DNA of 23,855 bases from Clostridia bacterium (GCA_900757025.1 CAAEMG010000133.1:1-23855), one strand, 5' to 3'. Shown: positions 7,312 through 15,601, counted from the first letter of the stretch. Notes: generated by a model not told the origin, from the sequence alone. Numbers and translations are program-made.

Positions 7312-8220
7312 TTATTCAGCTTTAGGAGCTTCTTCTGTTTTAGGTGCTTCTGCAGCAGCCTTTTCAGCTTCAGCTTTTGCAGCAGCTGCCTCAGCAGCCT
7401 GTTTTGCCTTCATCGCTTCAATTCTTGGGTTAAAGATTACGTTCTTAGGACACTTCATAGCGCAAAGTCCGCAGTCTTTACATTTTGAATAATCAATTCT
7501 TGCAATGTTGTTTTCAACGTGGATTGCATCAAACTTACAGTTCTTTTCGCAAATCTTGCAGCCGATACAGCCAACAGAACAGTTAGCGATAACTGTTTTG
7601 CCCATGTCTTTAGAGCTGCAGTTTACAACTGTCTTTTTGCTTGCAGGTTTAAGAACAACAAGGTGTTTAGGGCAAGCCTTAACACATTTGCCACAAGCAA
7701 CACATTTTTCTTCGTCTACAACAGCAATACCGTCTACTATGCTAAGAGCACCGAATGCACAAGCCTTAACACAGCTTCCGAGACCAAGACAGCCATATGA
7801 ACAGCCCTTAGCACCGCCTGAAGCAAGCTGGCTTGCCATTGTACAATCGCTGATACCAACATATTCATATTTAGATTTTGCATTTGTACATGTACCTTTG
7901 CAGTTTACATGTGCAACCATTTTTTCTGTTTCGCCTGCTGAAACACCCATAACTACAGCGATTTTTGCTGCCGCAGCAGCACCGCCAACAGGGCATCCGT
8001 TTACAGGTGCAGTTCCTGCAACAATGGCAGAAGCAAGACCATTACAACCAGGGAAGCCGCAGCCACCACAGTTTGCTCCGGGAAGACATTCAACAACCTG
8101 ACCGATTCTTGGATCTTCTTCAACTGCAAATACTTTTCCAGCAAATCCAAGGCCTGCACCAAAAACAAGACCTAAGCCGCCGACACTAAGTACCGGGTAT
8201 AAAATACTTGTTATGTCCAT
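7312..8220 (-). CDS. rnfB: Rnf complex subunit B, multi-cluster ferredoxin subunit
   Basis: The electron-entry subunit of the Rnf complex, taking electrons from reduced ferredoxin. The 302 residues comprise an N-terminal membrane helix (about 5-28), a Cys-rich domain with CLPGANCGGCGFPGC (45-59) plus Cys76, and a chain of ferredoxin motifs: C140/C144/C150/C154, C173/C176/C179/C183, C218/C221/C224/C228 and C247/C250/C253/C257. That gives room for about five [4Fe-4S] clusters, more than the three of proteobacterial RnfB and typical of clostridial forms. The last 35 residues are an Ala/Lys/Glu-rich, probably helical tail ending PKTEEAPKAE. Last gene of rnfCDGEAB, 19 bases after rnfA, with AAGGAG before the ATG. 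Confidence 0.95.
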   Translation of the reverse strand: MDITSILYPVLSVGGLGLVFGAGLGFAGKVFAVEEDPRIGQVVECLPGANCGGCGFPGCNGLASAIVAGTAPVNGCPVGGAAAAAKIAVVMGVSAGETEKMVAHVNCKGTCTNAKSKYEYVGISDCTMASQLASGGAKGCSYGCLGLGSCVKACAFGALSIVDGIAVVDEEKCVACGKCVKACPKHLVVLKPASKKTVVNCSSKDMGKTVIANCSVGCIGCKICEKNCKFDAIHVENNIARIDYSKCKDCGLCAMKCPKNVIFNPRIEAMKAKQAAEAAAAKAEAEKAAAEAPKTEEAPKAE

Positions 8221-8239
8221 TTTTTGTCACTCCTTGTAA

Positions 8240-8821
8240 TTATAATGTAATTAATCCCTGGAAACCTAAGAATGCAATTGACATTAAGCCTGCTGCAACA
8301 AGAGCTGTAGGGAAACCATCAAATGCCTTTGGCATATTGTTGTACTGAATTCTTTCACGAATACCTGCAAAAAGGATAATTGCAATAGCGAAACCTGCGG
8401 CACCGCCAAAGCCGTTTAATACTGAAAGTATGAAACCATAACCTTTCTGCATATTTGTAACTGCAACACCTAAAACGGCACAGTTTGTTGTTATAAGAGG
8501 AAGGTAAACACCAAGAGCCTGATAAAGGGATGGTGAACTTTTCTTAAGGAACATTTCTACAAACTGAACGAGAGCTGCGATAACAAGTATGAATGCAATG
8601 TTGTAAAGATATTCGATACCTAAGTTTACAAGTATAAGCTGGTATACGAAATATGTAACAGCTGAAGCAAGAGTCATAACGAATATAACGGCTGCTCCCA
8701 TACCTGCTGCTGTCTCAACCTTTTTGGAAACACCAAGGAAAGGGCAGATACCTAAGAACTGTGATAATACATAGTTATTTACAAAAATTGCTGCTAAAAC
8801 AAACAATATATAATAGCTCAT
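8240..8821 (-). CDS. rnfA: Rnf complex membrane subunit A
   Basis: Integral membrane subunit of 193 residues with six predicted helices, homologous to NqrE and paired with RnfE. It keeps one Cys near each pseudo-repeat end, Cys26 in GICPFLGV and Cys114 in TTNCAVLGV. In Nqr/Rnf structures the corresponding Cys residues of the two paired subunits hold an iron-sulfur cluster inside the membrane. The start at 8821 follows AAAGGAGGGGG. It lies 16 bases after rnfE and 19 bases before rnfB. Confidence 0.95.
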   Translation of the reverse strand: MSYYILFVLAAIFVNNYVLSQFLGICPFLGVSKKVETAAGMGAAVIFVMTLASAVTYFVYQLILVNLGIEYLYNIAFILVIAALVQFVEMFLKKSSPSLYQALGVYLPLITTNCAVLGVAVTNMQKGYGFILSVLNGFGGAAGFAIAIILFAGIRERIQYNNMPKAFDGFPTALVAAGLMSIAFLGFQGLITL

Positions 8822-8837
8822 TTATTTTCCCCCTCCT

Positions 8838-9443
8838 TTACGCTTTTTTATTTTTATTCTTTACATAGTTGAAAAGAGCCATAAGTAAACCGAGAGTAAA
8901 GAAAGCACCTGGTGACATTATAAGAAGAAGTGTCTGAGGGAATGCTTCCGGAAGAACTCTCATGCCAAATGCTGTACCTGAACCGATGAACTCACGAACA
9001 AGACCAAGTACGCAAAGAGCGATTGTAAAGCCTAAGCCCTGGCCAACACCATCGAAGAATGAATCAATAGCGCTGTTTTTAGAAGCGAAAGCTTCGGCAC
9101 GACCAAGTATGATACAGTTAACAACGATAAGAGGAATGTAAAGACCCAAAGCGTTGTAAAGGCTTGATGGTGCATACGCCTGAAGTAAGAAGTCAACTAT
9201 TGTAACGAAGCTGGCAATTACAACTACGAATGCAGGAATTCTAACCTGGTCTGGAACGATTTTTCTGATAAGGGAAATAGCAACGTTAGCGCAAACAAGA
9301 ACTGCCGCTGTTGAAACACCCATACCAAGACCGTTTATAGCACTGCTAGTAACGGCAAGAGTAGGACACATACCGATAACCTGTACAAATGTTGGGTTTT
9401 CGTCTATGATACCGTTTTTGATTATCTTAAGTGGATTTGCCAT
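8838..9443 (-). CDS. rnfE: Rnf complex membrane subunit E
   Basis: Integral membrane subunit of 201 residues, homologous to NqrD, and the pair partner of RnfA. Cys26 (GMCPTLAV) and Cys110 (VVNCIILGR) are at the positions expected for the intramembrane cluster. The start at 9443 shares one base with the rnfG stop (TAATG) and has GGAGG just upstream within rnfG, which argues for translational coupling. The longer frame from 9473 would lie inside rnfG and is not favoured. The C-terminus is a short basic tail (KNKNKKA). Confidence 0.95.
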   Translation of the reverse strand: MANPLKIIKNGIIDENPTFVQVIGMCPTLAVTSSAINGLGMGVSTAAVLVCANVAISLIRKIVPDQVRIPAFVVVIASFVTIVDFLLQAYAPSSLYNALGLYIPLIVVNCIILGRAEAFASKNSAIDSFFDGVGQGLGFTIALCVLGLVREFIGSGTAFGMRVLPEAFPQTLLLIMSPGAFFTLGLLMALFNYVKNKNKKA

Positions 9444-10000
9444 TATTTCGCACCTCCGTTTTCTGCAACCCAATCAACTGCTTCTTTAACGCCGCTTGTT
9501 ACAGCTCTTGACGTAATAGTTGCACTTGTAATTGGCACTATATCGCCACCGTCTTTTGTAACGGCAAGATTGCCTGAAAAGCCTTCAAACTGGCTCTTGA
9601 AGCTGCCTTCGCCTTCTTCTGTGGCACGAGCACCAAGACCCGGTGTTTCTGAAAGACTGAGGACTGAAATACCTGTAACTGTTCCGTCTGCTGTAACGCC
9701 AACCATTGTTGTAATAGGGCCGCCGAAACCGCTTGGAGCAACTGTAATAACGTATCCGGCATCTGAGCCTGATGCGTCTTTTGCAACATTTACTGCTGAA
9801 ATTGTTCCTGAAAGAGGAGCATCTTCAACTGTTTCAAAACTTTCTGCGTCAGGAAAAACTTCCTGCATTGCAGCTGCCTGTGTAGCTGCACTTTTTGTAG
9901 CTATAGGGCCTGCTGTAACATCATGTATAATACCAAGAAGTGCAGCGGCAACAGCTGCTATAAGAAGAAGTATACCAGCCGGTTTAGTTAATTCTTTCAT
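9443..10000 (-). CDS. rnfG: Rnf complex subunit G, covalent-FMN subunit
   Basis: An outward-facing subunit of 185 residues with one N-terminal membrane helix (about 7-25) and an FMN-binding domain. The flavinylation site is ITSATITS with Thr161 as the likely FMN attachment residue; an ApbE-type flavin transferase would be needed but is not in this window. The usual Asp of the DAxSGAT motif is not present at the expected place (VPITSAT here). SETPGLGAR (117-125) is a typical family motif. The ATG overlaps the rnfD stop as ATGA, and its ribosome-binding site AAGGAGG lies inside the last rnfD codons. Confidence 0.94.
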   Translation of the reverse strand: MKELTKPAGILLLIAAVAAALLGIIHDVTAGPIATKSAATQAAAMQEVFPDAESFETVEDAPLSGTISAVNVAKDASGSDAGYVITVAPSGFGGPITTMVGVTADGTVTGISVLSLSETPGLGARATEEGEGSFKSQFEGFSGNLAVTKDGGDIVPITSATITSRAVTSGVKEAVDWVAENGGAK

Positions 10001-10953
10001 GCCTTTTTAGCCTCCTTTGGTAATGCGCCGAATATAGTAGGCTTTGTAAATCTTTCAATAAGAGGAACACAAAGGTTCATAATAAGTATTGAATATGATA
10101 CGCCTTCAGGATATCCGCCAAAAATTCTGATAAGTGTTGTAAGTATACCGCATCCAACAGCCATTATAATCTGGCCTGCAGGTGTAATAGGGCTTGTAGC
10201 ATAGTCTGTAGCCATGAAGAAAGCACCAAGCATAAGACCACCTACGAAAAGCTCGTAAACAGGCATACGAACACCGCTTCTGCCGATAAGAGCAGTAAGA
10301 ACAAATACTGTAGCTATGTAGATAACCGGCATTCTCCAGCTTATTACGCCTCTCCAGATAAGGTAGATGCCGCCGATAATAAGAGCAAGAGCGCAAGTTT
10401 CACCTATTGTACCGCCGATGTTTCCAAGGAAAGCATCTGTAATAGAAGGAAGGTCGGCAATGTTTCCTGCTTTAAGAAGAGCAAGAGGTGTAGCTGTTGA
10501 AACAGCGTCTGCACCAGGAGTTACCCAGTTTGTCATAATTGAAGGATATGAAGCAAGAAGGAATGCTCTTCCTGCAAGAGCAGGGTTTACAAAGTTCTGT
10601 CCAAGACCTCCGAAAAGCTGTTTAACTATAACAATAGCAAATACAGAACCTACAATAGGAACCCACCAAGGTGCCGATGCAGGAATGTTCATTGCAAGAA
10701 GAAGACCTGTAACAACTGCGCTGAGGTCTGAAATTGTAACTTTCTGTTTTGTGCCCTTCTGGTAAACAGCTTCTGCAATAACCGCCGCAGCGATTGAAAT
10801 TACAATAAGCATAAGAGCCTTAAAACGGAAATATACGATACCCATCACTGTTGCGGGAAGAAGCGCAATAATAACATCACGCATTATGCTCTGAATAGAT
10901 TCGCCCGAACGTATATGAGGGGTAGCGGAAATTGTGATATTTGTATTATCCAT
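9997..10953 (-). CDS. rnfD: Rnf complex membrane subunit D, covalent-FMN subunit
   Basis: Integral membrane subunit of 318 residues, homologous to NqrB, with about nine helices. DAVSTATPL (149-157) is the flavinylation site, Thr155 being the likely FMN-carrying residue. GLGQNFVNPALAGRA (116-130) and ATDYATSPITPAGQ (248-261) are conserved family segments. The start at 10953 follows AAGGGGG at about 10-base spacing, 19 bases after the rnfC stop. Its stop overlaps the rnfG start. The sequence does not tell whether the complex pumps Na+ or H+. Confidence 0.95.
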   Translation of the reverse strand: MDNTNITISATPHIRSGESIQSIMRDVIIALLPATVMGIVYFRFKALMLIVISIAAAVIAEAVYQKGTKQKVTISDLSAVVTGLLLAMNIPASAPWWVPIVGSVFAIVIVKQLFGGLGQNFVNPALAGRAFLLASYPSIMTNWVTPGADAVSTATPLALLKAGNIADLPSITDAFLGNIGGTIGETCALALIIGGIYLIWRGVISWRMPVIYIATVFVLTALIGRSGVRMPVYELFVGGLMLGAFFMATDYATSPITPAGQIIMAVGCGILTTLIRIFGGYPEGVSYSILIMNLCVPLIERFTKPTIFGALPKEAKKA

Positions 10954-10972
10954 TTTTAGTTGTCCCCCTTAA

Positions 10973-12343
10973 TTATTTTGCTGCTTCGGCAGCCTTTTTA
11001 GCTTTTTCTGCTGCTGCCTTTGCTGCCATTTTGCCTTTTTCGATAGCTATAGTAGCCTTAATAGACTGTGCAAGCTGTCTCTTTGCGGGACAGATGTATG
11101 AACAGCTGCCGCATCCTATACAGTCAAGACCATGATTTGCAACAAAGCCTTCTCCGTCGCCTCTAAGAGCGAATCCGTTAAGAAGGATAGGCATAAGACC
11201 CATTGGGCAGTGTTCAACACATTTGCCGCAACGGATACAGTTGTTTTCTTCAGGAATAGCTGCTTCTTCCGGTGTAAAGCAAAGGAAAGCCGAGCTTGTC
11301 TTTGTTGTTGCAACTTCGGTTGAATACATAGCTATACCCATCATAGGGCCGCCGGCTATCATTTTTGCAGGGGCAACCTTAAAGCCGCCAATCTGTTCCA
11401 TAAGTGCAGCATATGTCATACCAATGCGAATCTGGTAGTTGCCTGGGTTTGCAGGTGCGCCGCCTGTTACTGTCATTACTTTTCTCATTACAGGTCTGCC
11501 AAGAGCAACTGCGTTGTAGATGCTGATAATTGTATCAACATTGTCTACGATACAGCCTGTTGCTGCCGGAAGAGCGCCTGAAGGAACTTCTCTGCCTGTA
11601 ATAGCTTTAATAAGATGTTTTTCGCTTCCCTGTGGGAACTTAGCTTTAAGAGGCTGAACCTCTATGTTTGCTATGTCTTTGCAAGCCTCTGTAAGTTTTG
11701 CAATAGCTTCAGGCTTGTTGTCTTCAATACCGATAACACCCTTTGCCTCAGGATGAAGTTTAAGAACTATCTGAAGTCCTTTAACGAGCTTTTCTGTTTC
11801 CTCAAGCATAAGACGGTAGTCGCAGGTAAGATAAGGTTCACATTCCGCTGCGTTTACAAGAATGTGGTCAATCTTTGTTCCCGGTGGTGGAGCAAGCTTA
11901 ACCTGTGTAGGGAATCCGGCACCGCCCATACCAACTACGCCGCCTTCTTTGATAGCGGAAATAATTTCTTCGTTGGACATTTCTTCATAGTTTCTTGGAA
12001 CCATTGTTTCCGATTCTGCCATAAGACCGTCGTTTTTGATAACAACCGCAGGGCTCATGTTTCCTCCGGGAACAAGAACCGGTCTGTCAACTGCTACAAC
12101 CTCGCCTGATACGCTGGCAAATATAGGTGAGCTTACAAAACCGCCTGCTTCGGCAATTTTCTGACCAACCTTAACATAATCGCCAACCTTAACTATAGGC
12201 TGTGCAGGTGCACCGATGTGCTGTGACATTGGGAAAAGCAGTTCCGAATTTTCTTTCGGGAGTATTACCTTAATTGGAATATCTTTTGTTAAAGCTTTAC
12301 CATCTGGTGGATGAACTCCCCTTTTGAACGTTAAAGTTTGCAT
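10973..12343 (-). CDS. rnfC: Rnf complex subunit C, NADH/FMN and iron-sulfur subunit
   Basis: Peripheral cytosolic subunit of 456 residues where NAD+ is reduced. It has the RnfC N-terminal region (FKRGVHPPDGK), a NuoF-like nucleotide/FMN-binding domain with GGVVGMGGAGFP (134-145) and NAAECEPYLTCD (164-175), then two [4Fe-4S] motifs: C369/C372/C375/C379 and C408/C411/C414/C418. It ends in a 25-residue Ala/Lys-rich tail like that of RnfB. The start at 12343 is set by AGAGGGGG 7 bases upstream; an extension to 12433 would translate a strong leader palindrome and is rejected. First gene of the operon. Confidence 0.95.
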   Translation of the reverse strand: MQTLTFKRGVHPPDGKALTKDIPIKVILPKENSELLFPMSQHIGAPAQPIVKVGDYVKVGQKIAEAGGFVSSPIFASVSGEVVAVDRPVLVPGGNMSPAVVIKNDGLMAESETMVPRNYEEMSNEEIISAIKEGGVVGMGGAGFPTQVKLAPPPGTKIDHILVNAAECEPYLTCDYRLMLEETEKLVKGLQIVLKLHPEAKGVIGIEDNKPEAIAKLTEACKDIANIEVQPLKAKFPQGSEKHLIKAITGREVPSGALPAATGCIVDNVDTIISIYNAVALGRPVMRKVMTVTGGAPANPGNYQIRIGMTYAALMEQIGGFKVAPAKMIAGGPMMGIAMYSTEVATTKTSSAFLCFTPEEAAIPEENNCIRCGKCVEHCPMGLMPILLNGFALRGDGEGFVANHGLDCIGCGSCSYICPAKRQLAQSIKATIAIEKGKMAAKAAAEKAKKAAEAAK

Positions 12344-12368
12344 AGTATCCCCCTCTGTTCTTTGGATT

Positions 12369-12396
12369 TTTGTGCAAAAAAAATTTATTGCACAAA
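12369..12396. promoter_or_regulatory. Palindrome in the rnf leader (operator or RNA hairpin)
   Basis: Perfect 9-base inverted repeat TTTGTGCAA (12369-12377) / TTGCACAAA (12388-12396) around a 10-base A/T core. It ends 26 bases before the rnfC start codon. It could be a repressor operator or a stem limiting access to the rnfC ribosome-binding site. The arms and spacing do not fit the usual Rex site. Confidence 0.6.
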
Positions 12397-12433
12397 GGAT
12401 AATGATAGATTGATAATAATTTAATAACTGCAT

Positions 12434-12475
12434 AAACTGATTGTTTTGGCACGTTCACCCAAAAAGCACCAGTTT
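12434..12475 (-). promoter_or_regulatory. Two-tier hairpin at the 5' end of the rnf leader
   Basis: On the minus strand AAACTG pairs with CAGTTT, and after an internal loop (GTGCT / CAAT) TTTTGG pairs with CCAAAA, with apical loop GTGAACGTG. If the promoter at 12479-12507 is used, this hairpin is the very first part of the rnf transcript. No riboswitch class is recognised. Confidence 0.45.
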
Positions 12476-12478
12476 AAA

Positions 12479-12507
12479 ATTAACATTAATATTTTAATAC
12501 AAATCAA
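12479..12507 (-). promoter_or_regulatory. Weak promoter candidate of the rnf operon
   Basis: Minus strand: TTGATT (12507-12502), 17-base spacer, GTTAAT (12484-12479). Several alternative A/T-rich registers exist nearby, so this is only the best of several weak candidates. Confidence 0.35.
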
Positions 12508-12815
12508 TCAATATCACAACAATAATTTTTCATAAAATTGTAAGAAAAAAACGCATCTTTTATGAAATTTTTTTACCACTTGTCAAAAGGCTGCGAAAAA
12601 GCTGTTCTCTTACTGTTTTGCATACCCTTTGCCTACAGCCATGATACTACATTTAGCATGCAAAGTAAATGTTAATTAATGTTGCCTTATGAAACAAATG
12701 TATAAAAAACAAAATATTTTCAAATTTTCTATATTAAAAAGGAAATGTTTTTGCAAAAACAACATTTGAATTAAATTGATGTTGAATAAATTAGGATTTG
12801 GCGGATACTCTTTTT

Positions 12816-12947
12816 TGTCATGTTGAGCGGATTGTGCAGCACGCAGTCTAAACATCTTGTCCACATTGTCGAATATGTAAAAATGACAGACTTGCGGATT
12901 TTTTTGGTTTATGAAATCCTTCTGCTTCACTTCTGCTCATGATGGCA
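12816..12947 (+). repeat. Degenerate MITE-like element containing dispersed repeat copy B
   Basis: TGTCATGTTGAGC (12816-12828) and the reverse complement of 12935-12947 (TGCCATCATGAGC) match at 10 of 13 positions, giving imperfect terminal inverted repeats about 130 bases apart. The left end carries copy B (12819-12864) of the repeat seen at 5582-5628. An inner TGTCAT/ATGACA pair (12883-12888) suggests a nested or shorter unit. No transposase is present. Confidence 0.5.
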
Positions 12948-13018
12948 AAACATTGAAGTGTTTTTACAATGTCAATGTATTCGTCAAATCAAACTTTTTT
13001 TCATCCGCAATGTTTTTC

Positions 13019-13047
13019 TTTAAAAACTTTTGAAAAAGTAGTATAAT
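13019..13047 (+). promoter_or_regulatory. Sigma-A promoter of rpoN
   Basis: TTTAAA (13019-13024), 17-base spacer, perfect TATAAT (13042-13047), about 33 bases before the rpoN start codon. The -10 is strong and the -35 weak. Confidence 0.6.
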
Positions 13048-13079
13048 TATTACTAAGATATTACAAAGGAGGTGTTCCT

Positions 13080-14438
13080 ATGGATTTGTCGCTTACCACA
13101 AGCCAAAAGCTGCTGCTTTCCCAAAAAATGCTTCAATCTACGGAAATTTTGCAGATGAGTTCGGCAGAGCTGGCGGAATATGTAAAAGAAGCGGCTGTTG
13201 AAAACCCCGTTATGGAGCTTGAGGAAAAAAATGATGATTCTGAAAAATTTGATTTGCTCCGAAAAAAAATCGACTATATAGACGAAAGTGACGAGCAAAA
13301 CAGAACCTACTATTCTCAGGAAAAAGACGACGAGGATGAAAACGACGATTGGAAATTCAAGCAAATTTCGGGACAAAGCCTTGAGGAATACCTTGAAGAA
13401 CAGCTTGATGTTCTGCCTTTGGACAAATACAGCAATGCTATAGGCCACTACATAATAGGCTGTATAAATCCTAACGGATACCTTGAAGTTTCAACAGAGG
13501 AAATGGCAAAAAGCCTTAAAACAGACACTAAAAAAATCGAAAAAGTACTTAACATAATAAAAAAATTTGAACCTACAGGCGTAGGTGCTTCCTCTTTAAA
13601 AGAATGTCTTACAATGCAGCTTGACAAAATGGGCTGCCAAGATGAAATCACACGTGCTATTGTTGAAAATTATCTGGAACTTTTGGGCAAAAACCAGCTC
13701 CACACAATAGCAAAAAAATTAAAAACAACCGTTGAAGAAGTTGCGGCGGCAGCAGCAAAAATAAAAAGCCTTAACCCAAAACCCGGAAACAGCTTTGACA
13801 GCGGAAAAAGCCTTGATTACATAGTTCCCGATGCAATAGTAAACGAAAAAAACGGAGAATTTGAAATTATTCTTAACGACCGTTATATGCCGTCTATATC
13901 AATAAGCGGTTTTTATAAATCAATTATACGTTCAAGCTCAGATGCCGAGGCAAAAGACTATGTAAGCGATAAAATACGTCAGGCTGAATGGATAATGAAA
14001 TGTATTTCCAAAAGGAGCAGTACTCTTAAAAACACAGTTGAAACCATAGTTTCAATACAAAAAGAGTTTTTCAAAAACGGCAGCGGAAATCTTAAACCTA
14101 TGTGTCTTAACGATGTTGCATCTGCCATAGGCGTTCACGAATCAACCGTAAGCCGAGCCGTAAAAGATAAGTATCTTCAGTGCAGATACGGAATTTATCC
14201 TTTAAATTATTTCTTTAAGGCGGCAGTGCCTTCTTCGGTTTCATCTATAAATGTTACGGCTGAAAAAATAAAACTTATGATAAAAGATTTTATTGATAAC
14301 GAAGACTCTTCTTCTCCTTTAAGCGACAGAGAAATTACCGAACGTCTTAATAATGAAGGAATAAATATCTCCCGCCGAACAGTTGCAAAATACCGCGAAA
14401 GCATGGGAATACTGGGAACAAGCGGAAGAAAAAGCTAA
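13080..14438 (+). CDS. rpoN: RNA polymerase sigma-54 factor
   Basis: Alternative sigma factor that recognises -24/-12 promoters and needs an ATP-driven enhancer-binding protein to open DNA. The 452 residues show the Gln/Leu-rich region I (LTTSQKLLLSQKMLQSTEIL), an acidic linker (about 48-95), the core-binding region, a DNA-binding helix-turn-helix (VASAIGVHESTVSRAVKDKY) and the C-terminal RpoN box SRRTVAKYRE (431-440; the classic first residue is Ala). AAAGGAGGTG precedes the ATG. It is monocistronic. Two -24/-12 promoters and one enhancer-binding protein gene lie within 10 kb downstream, so at least part of its regulon is local. Confidence 0.97.
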   Translation: MDLSLTTSQKLLLSQKMLQSTEILQMSSAELAEYVKEAAVENPVMELEEKNDDSEKFDLLRKKIDYIDESDEQNRTYYSQEKDDEDENDDWKFKQISGQSLEEYLEEQLDVLPLDKYSNAIGHYIIGCINPNGYLEVSTEEMAKSLKTDTKKIEKVLNIIKKFEPTGVGASSLKECLTMQLDKMGCQDEITRAIVENYLELLGKNQLHTIAKKLKTTVEEVAAAAAKIKSLNPKPGNSFDSGKSLDYIVPDAIVNEKNGEFEIILNDRYMPSISISGFYKSIIRSSSDAEAKDYVSDKIRQAEWIMKCISKRSSTLKNTVETIVSIQKEFFKNGSGNLKPMCLNDVASAIGVHESTVSRAVKDKYLQCRYGIYPLNYFFKAAVPSSVSSINVTAEKIKLMIKDFIDNEDSSSPLSDREITERLNNEGINISRRTVAKYRESMGILGTSGRKS

Positions 14439-14439
14439 T

Positions 14440-14470
14440 AAAAAAGCCCCTCTTTTGAGGGACTTTTTTA
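14440..14470. terminator. Bidirectional terminator between rpoN and degV
   Basis: AAAAAAGCCCCTC / TTTT / GAGGGACTTTTTT: T runs on both strands. It serves the convergent rpoN and degV genes and reaches the degV stop codon. Confidence 0.9.
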
Positions 14471-15343
14471 TTTAAGTATATCAAGCTTTTTTTCACAGGC
14501 TATGGCTATAGCGCCTTTTCCCAAATGGCATGAAATGCTTAATGCAAGAGGGTCACATATAATTTTGTGTTCCGGAAAAATCTCGTTTACCTCTGCCTTA
14601 AATTCGTTTATTTCTTTGTCATCTCCTGTATAAGCCATGTAAATATCTATTCCCGTTCCCTTTCCATCGCTGCCGAAACGGTTTGTCATGTCTTTTATTA
14701 CTGCTTCAAGCATTATTTTTTTAGCCTGCTTTTTAGTTCTTACCTTTGCAAATGCGTCAAGCTTTTCTCCCTGAATTTGAAGTACAGGCTTTATTTTAAG
14801 CAATGTTCCCAGAGCTGCTGCGGCAGGTGTTATTCTTCCGCCTTTTTTAAGATATTTAAGGGTTTCAAGAGTTACATAAATGCTGCTGTCAAATTTTGTT
14901 TTCTCAAGTATTTCTTTTATCTGTGCAGCGCTGTATCCTCTTTTAGCAAGCTCAATGGCATTTAATACAGAGCTTTTTTGTGTAACCGAAATTCTCTGGT
15001 TGTCCACAACCTGAACTTTTCCGTCATAATCCTGTGCAAGCATATTTGCCGTTTGGCATGAACTGCTTAAACCACTGCTCATAGGTATATGCACAATTTC
15101 GTCATATTCTTTAAGAAGACTGTCCCAAAGAGTTGTTACTTCCGTTATGGAAGGCTGAGATGTGGATATATCCGCTCCGCTTTCCTGAAGTTCAAAAAAC
15201 TTTTCATGGTCAAGGTCTATTCCCTCGTGGTAAAGCTCTCCGTTTATTGTAAAAGGCATGGCTATAAGGCTTATGCCCATTTGTTTTGCTTCGTCCTGTG
15301 TAATTCCGCTGTTACTGTCTGTAATAATAGCTGTTTTTTTCAC
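14468..15343 (-). CDS. DegV family fatty-acid-binding protein
   Basis: A 291-residue DegV/FakB-like cytosolic protein. Family members bind a fatty acid and, in some bacteria, present it to the FakA kinase for phosphorylation. The N-terminus reads KKTAIITDSNSGI, followed by the DegV motif TSQPS (61-65), the ligand-pocket segment MSSGLSSSCQTA (88-99) and KKGGRI. The start is a GTG at 15343, set by GGAGG 8 bases upstream; the TTG at 15379 that would add 12 residues lies in the promoter -10 region. It is monocistronic. No fakA is visible, so the lipid role is inferred from the family. Confidence 0.9.
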   Translation of the reverse strand: MKKTAIITDSNSGITQDEAKQMGISLIAMPFTINGELYHEGIDLDHEKFFELQESGADISTSQPSITEVTTLWDSLLKEYDEIVHIPMSSGLSSSCQTANMLAQDYDGKVQVVDNQRISVTQKSSVLNAIELAKRGYSAAQIKEILEKTKFDSSIYVTLETLKYLKKGGRITPAAAALGTLLKIKPVLQIQGEKLDAFAKVRTKKQAKKIMLEAVIKDMTNRFGSDGKGTGIDIYMAYTGDDKEINEFKAEVNEIFPEHKIICDPLALSISCHLGKGAIAIACEKKLDILK

Positions 15344-15377
15344 TTTGTTTTCCTCCGTATCAATACTGTTATTTTTC

Positions 15378-15406
15378 AATATATCACACTTACGAATTTA
15401 AAACAA
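15378..15406 (-). promoter_or_regulatory. Promoter candidate of degV
   Basis: Minus strand: TTGTTT (15406-15401), 17-base spacer, TATATT (15383-15378), about 35 bases before the GTG start. Confidence 0.5.
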
Positions 15407-15601
15407 CGTGCTGTTTATTTTTAATTTTTCGCCTGCTGAAAAATTTCTGTTTTTTATTCATTGTTTTTTTATACTTCAAAATACATTTCTCGGATAATGT
15501 CAATTTATGCCGTTTCCTCTTTTTAAAGGTTTAAAACCAATATTTGCGGCGTTTTTCAATGTCTTTTGGAATACAAAAAAATTTCAAAACCGGTGCCTTT
15601 C

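Larger units (their letters stand above)
12344..13079. other. Gene-free stretch between the divergent rnf operon and rpoN
   Basis: About 735 bases. It holds the rnf leader with two dyads, an uncertain rnf promoter, a degenerate MITE-like repeat (12816-12947) and the rpoN promoter. A minus-strand open frame at 12676-12930 overlaps the repeat, lacks a ribosome-binding site and looks non-coding. Nothing is recognised at about 12510-12800. Confidence 0.7.

Noticed and set aside
7505..8101. Plus-strand open frame of 198 codons
   Set aside because: Antisense to rnfB, whose Cys motifs are unmistakable.
12369..12396. rnf leader palindrome as a Rex redox operator
   Set aside because: Arms TTTGTGCAA and a 10-base core do not fit the shorter TTGTTAA-type Rex palindrome.
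12443..12467. TTTTGGCACG upstream of rnf as a sigma-54 -24 box
   Set aside because: No GC at the required 10-base distance (the nearest is 14 away), it points away from rnf, and it is part of the leader hairpin.
12434..12475. rnf leader hairpin as a known riboswitch (guanidine, fluoride, ZTP considered)
   Set aside because: Conserved core elements of these classes could not be found; only an unnamed hairpin is supported.
12676..12930. Minus-strand open frame of 84 codons
   Set aside because: Overlaps the degenerate repeat, has no ribosome-binding site, low-complexity composition and no recognisable domain.
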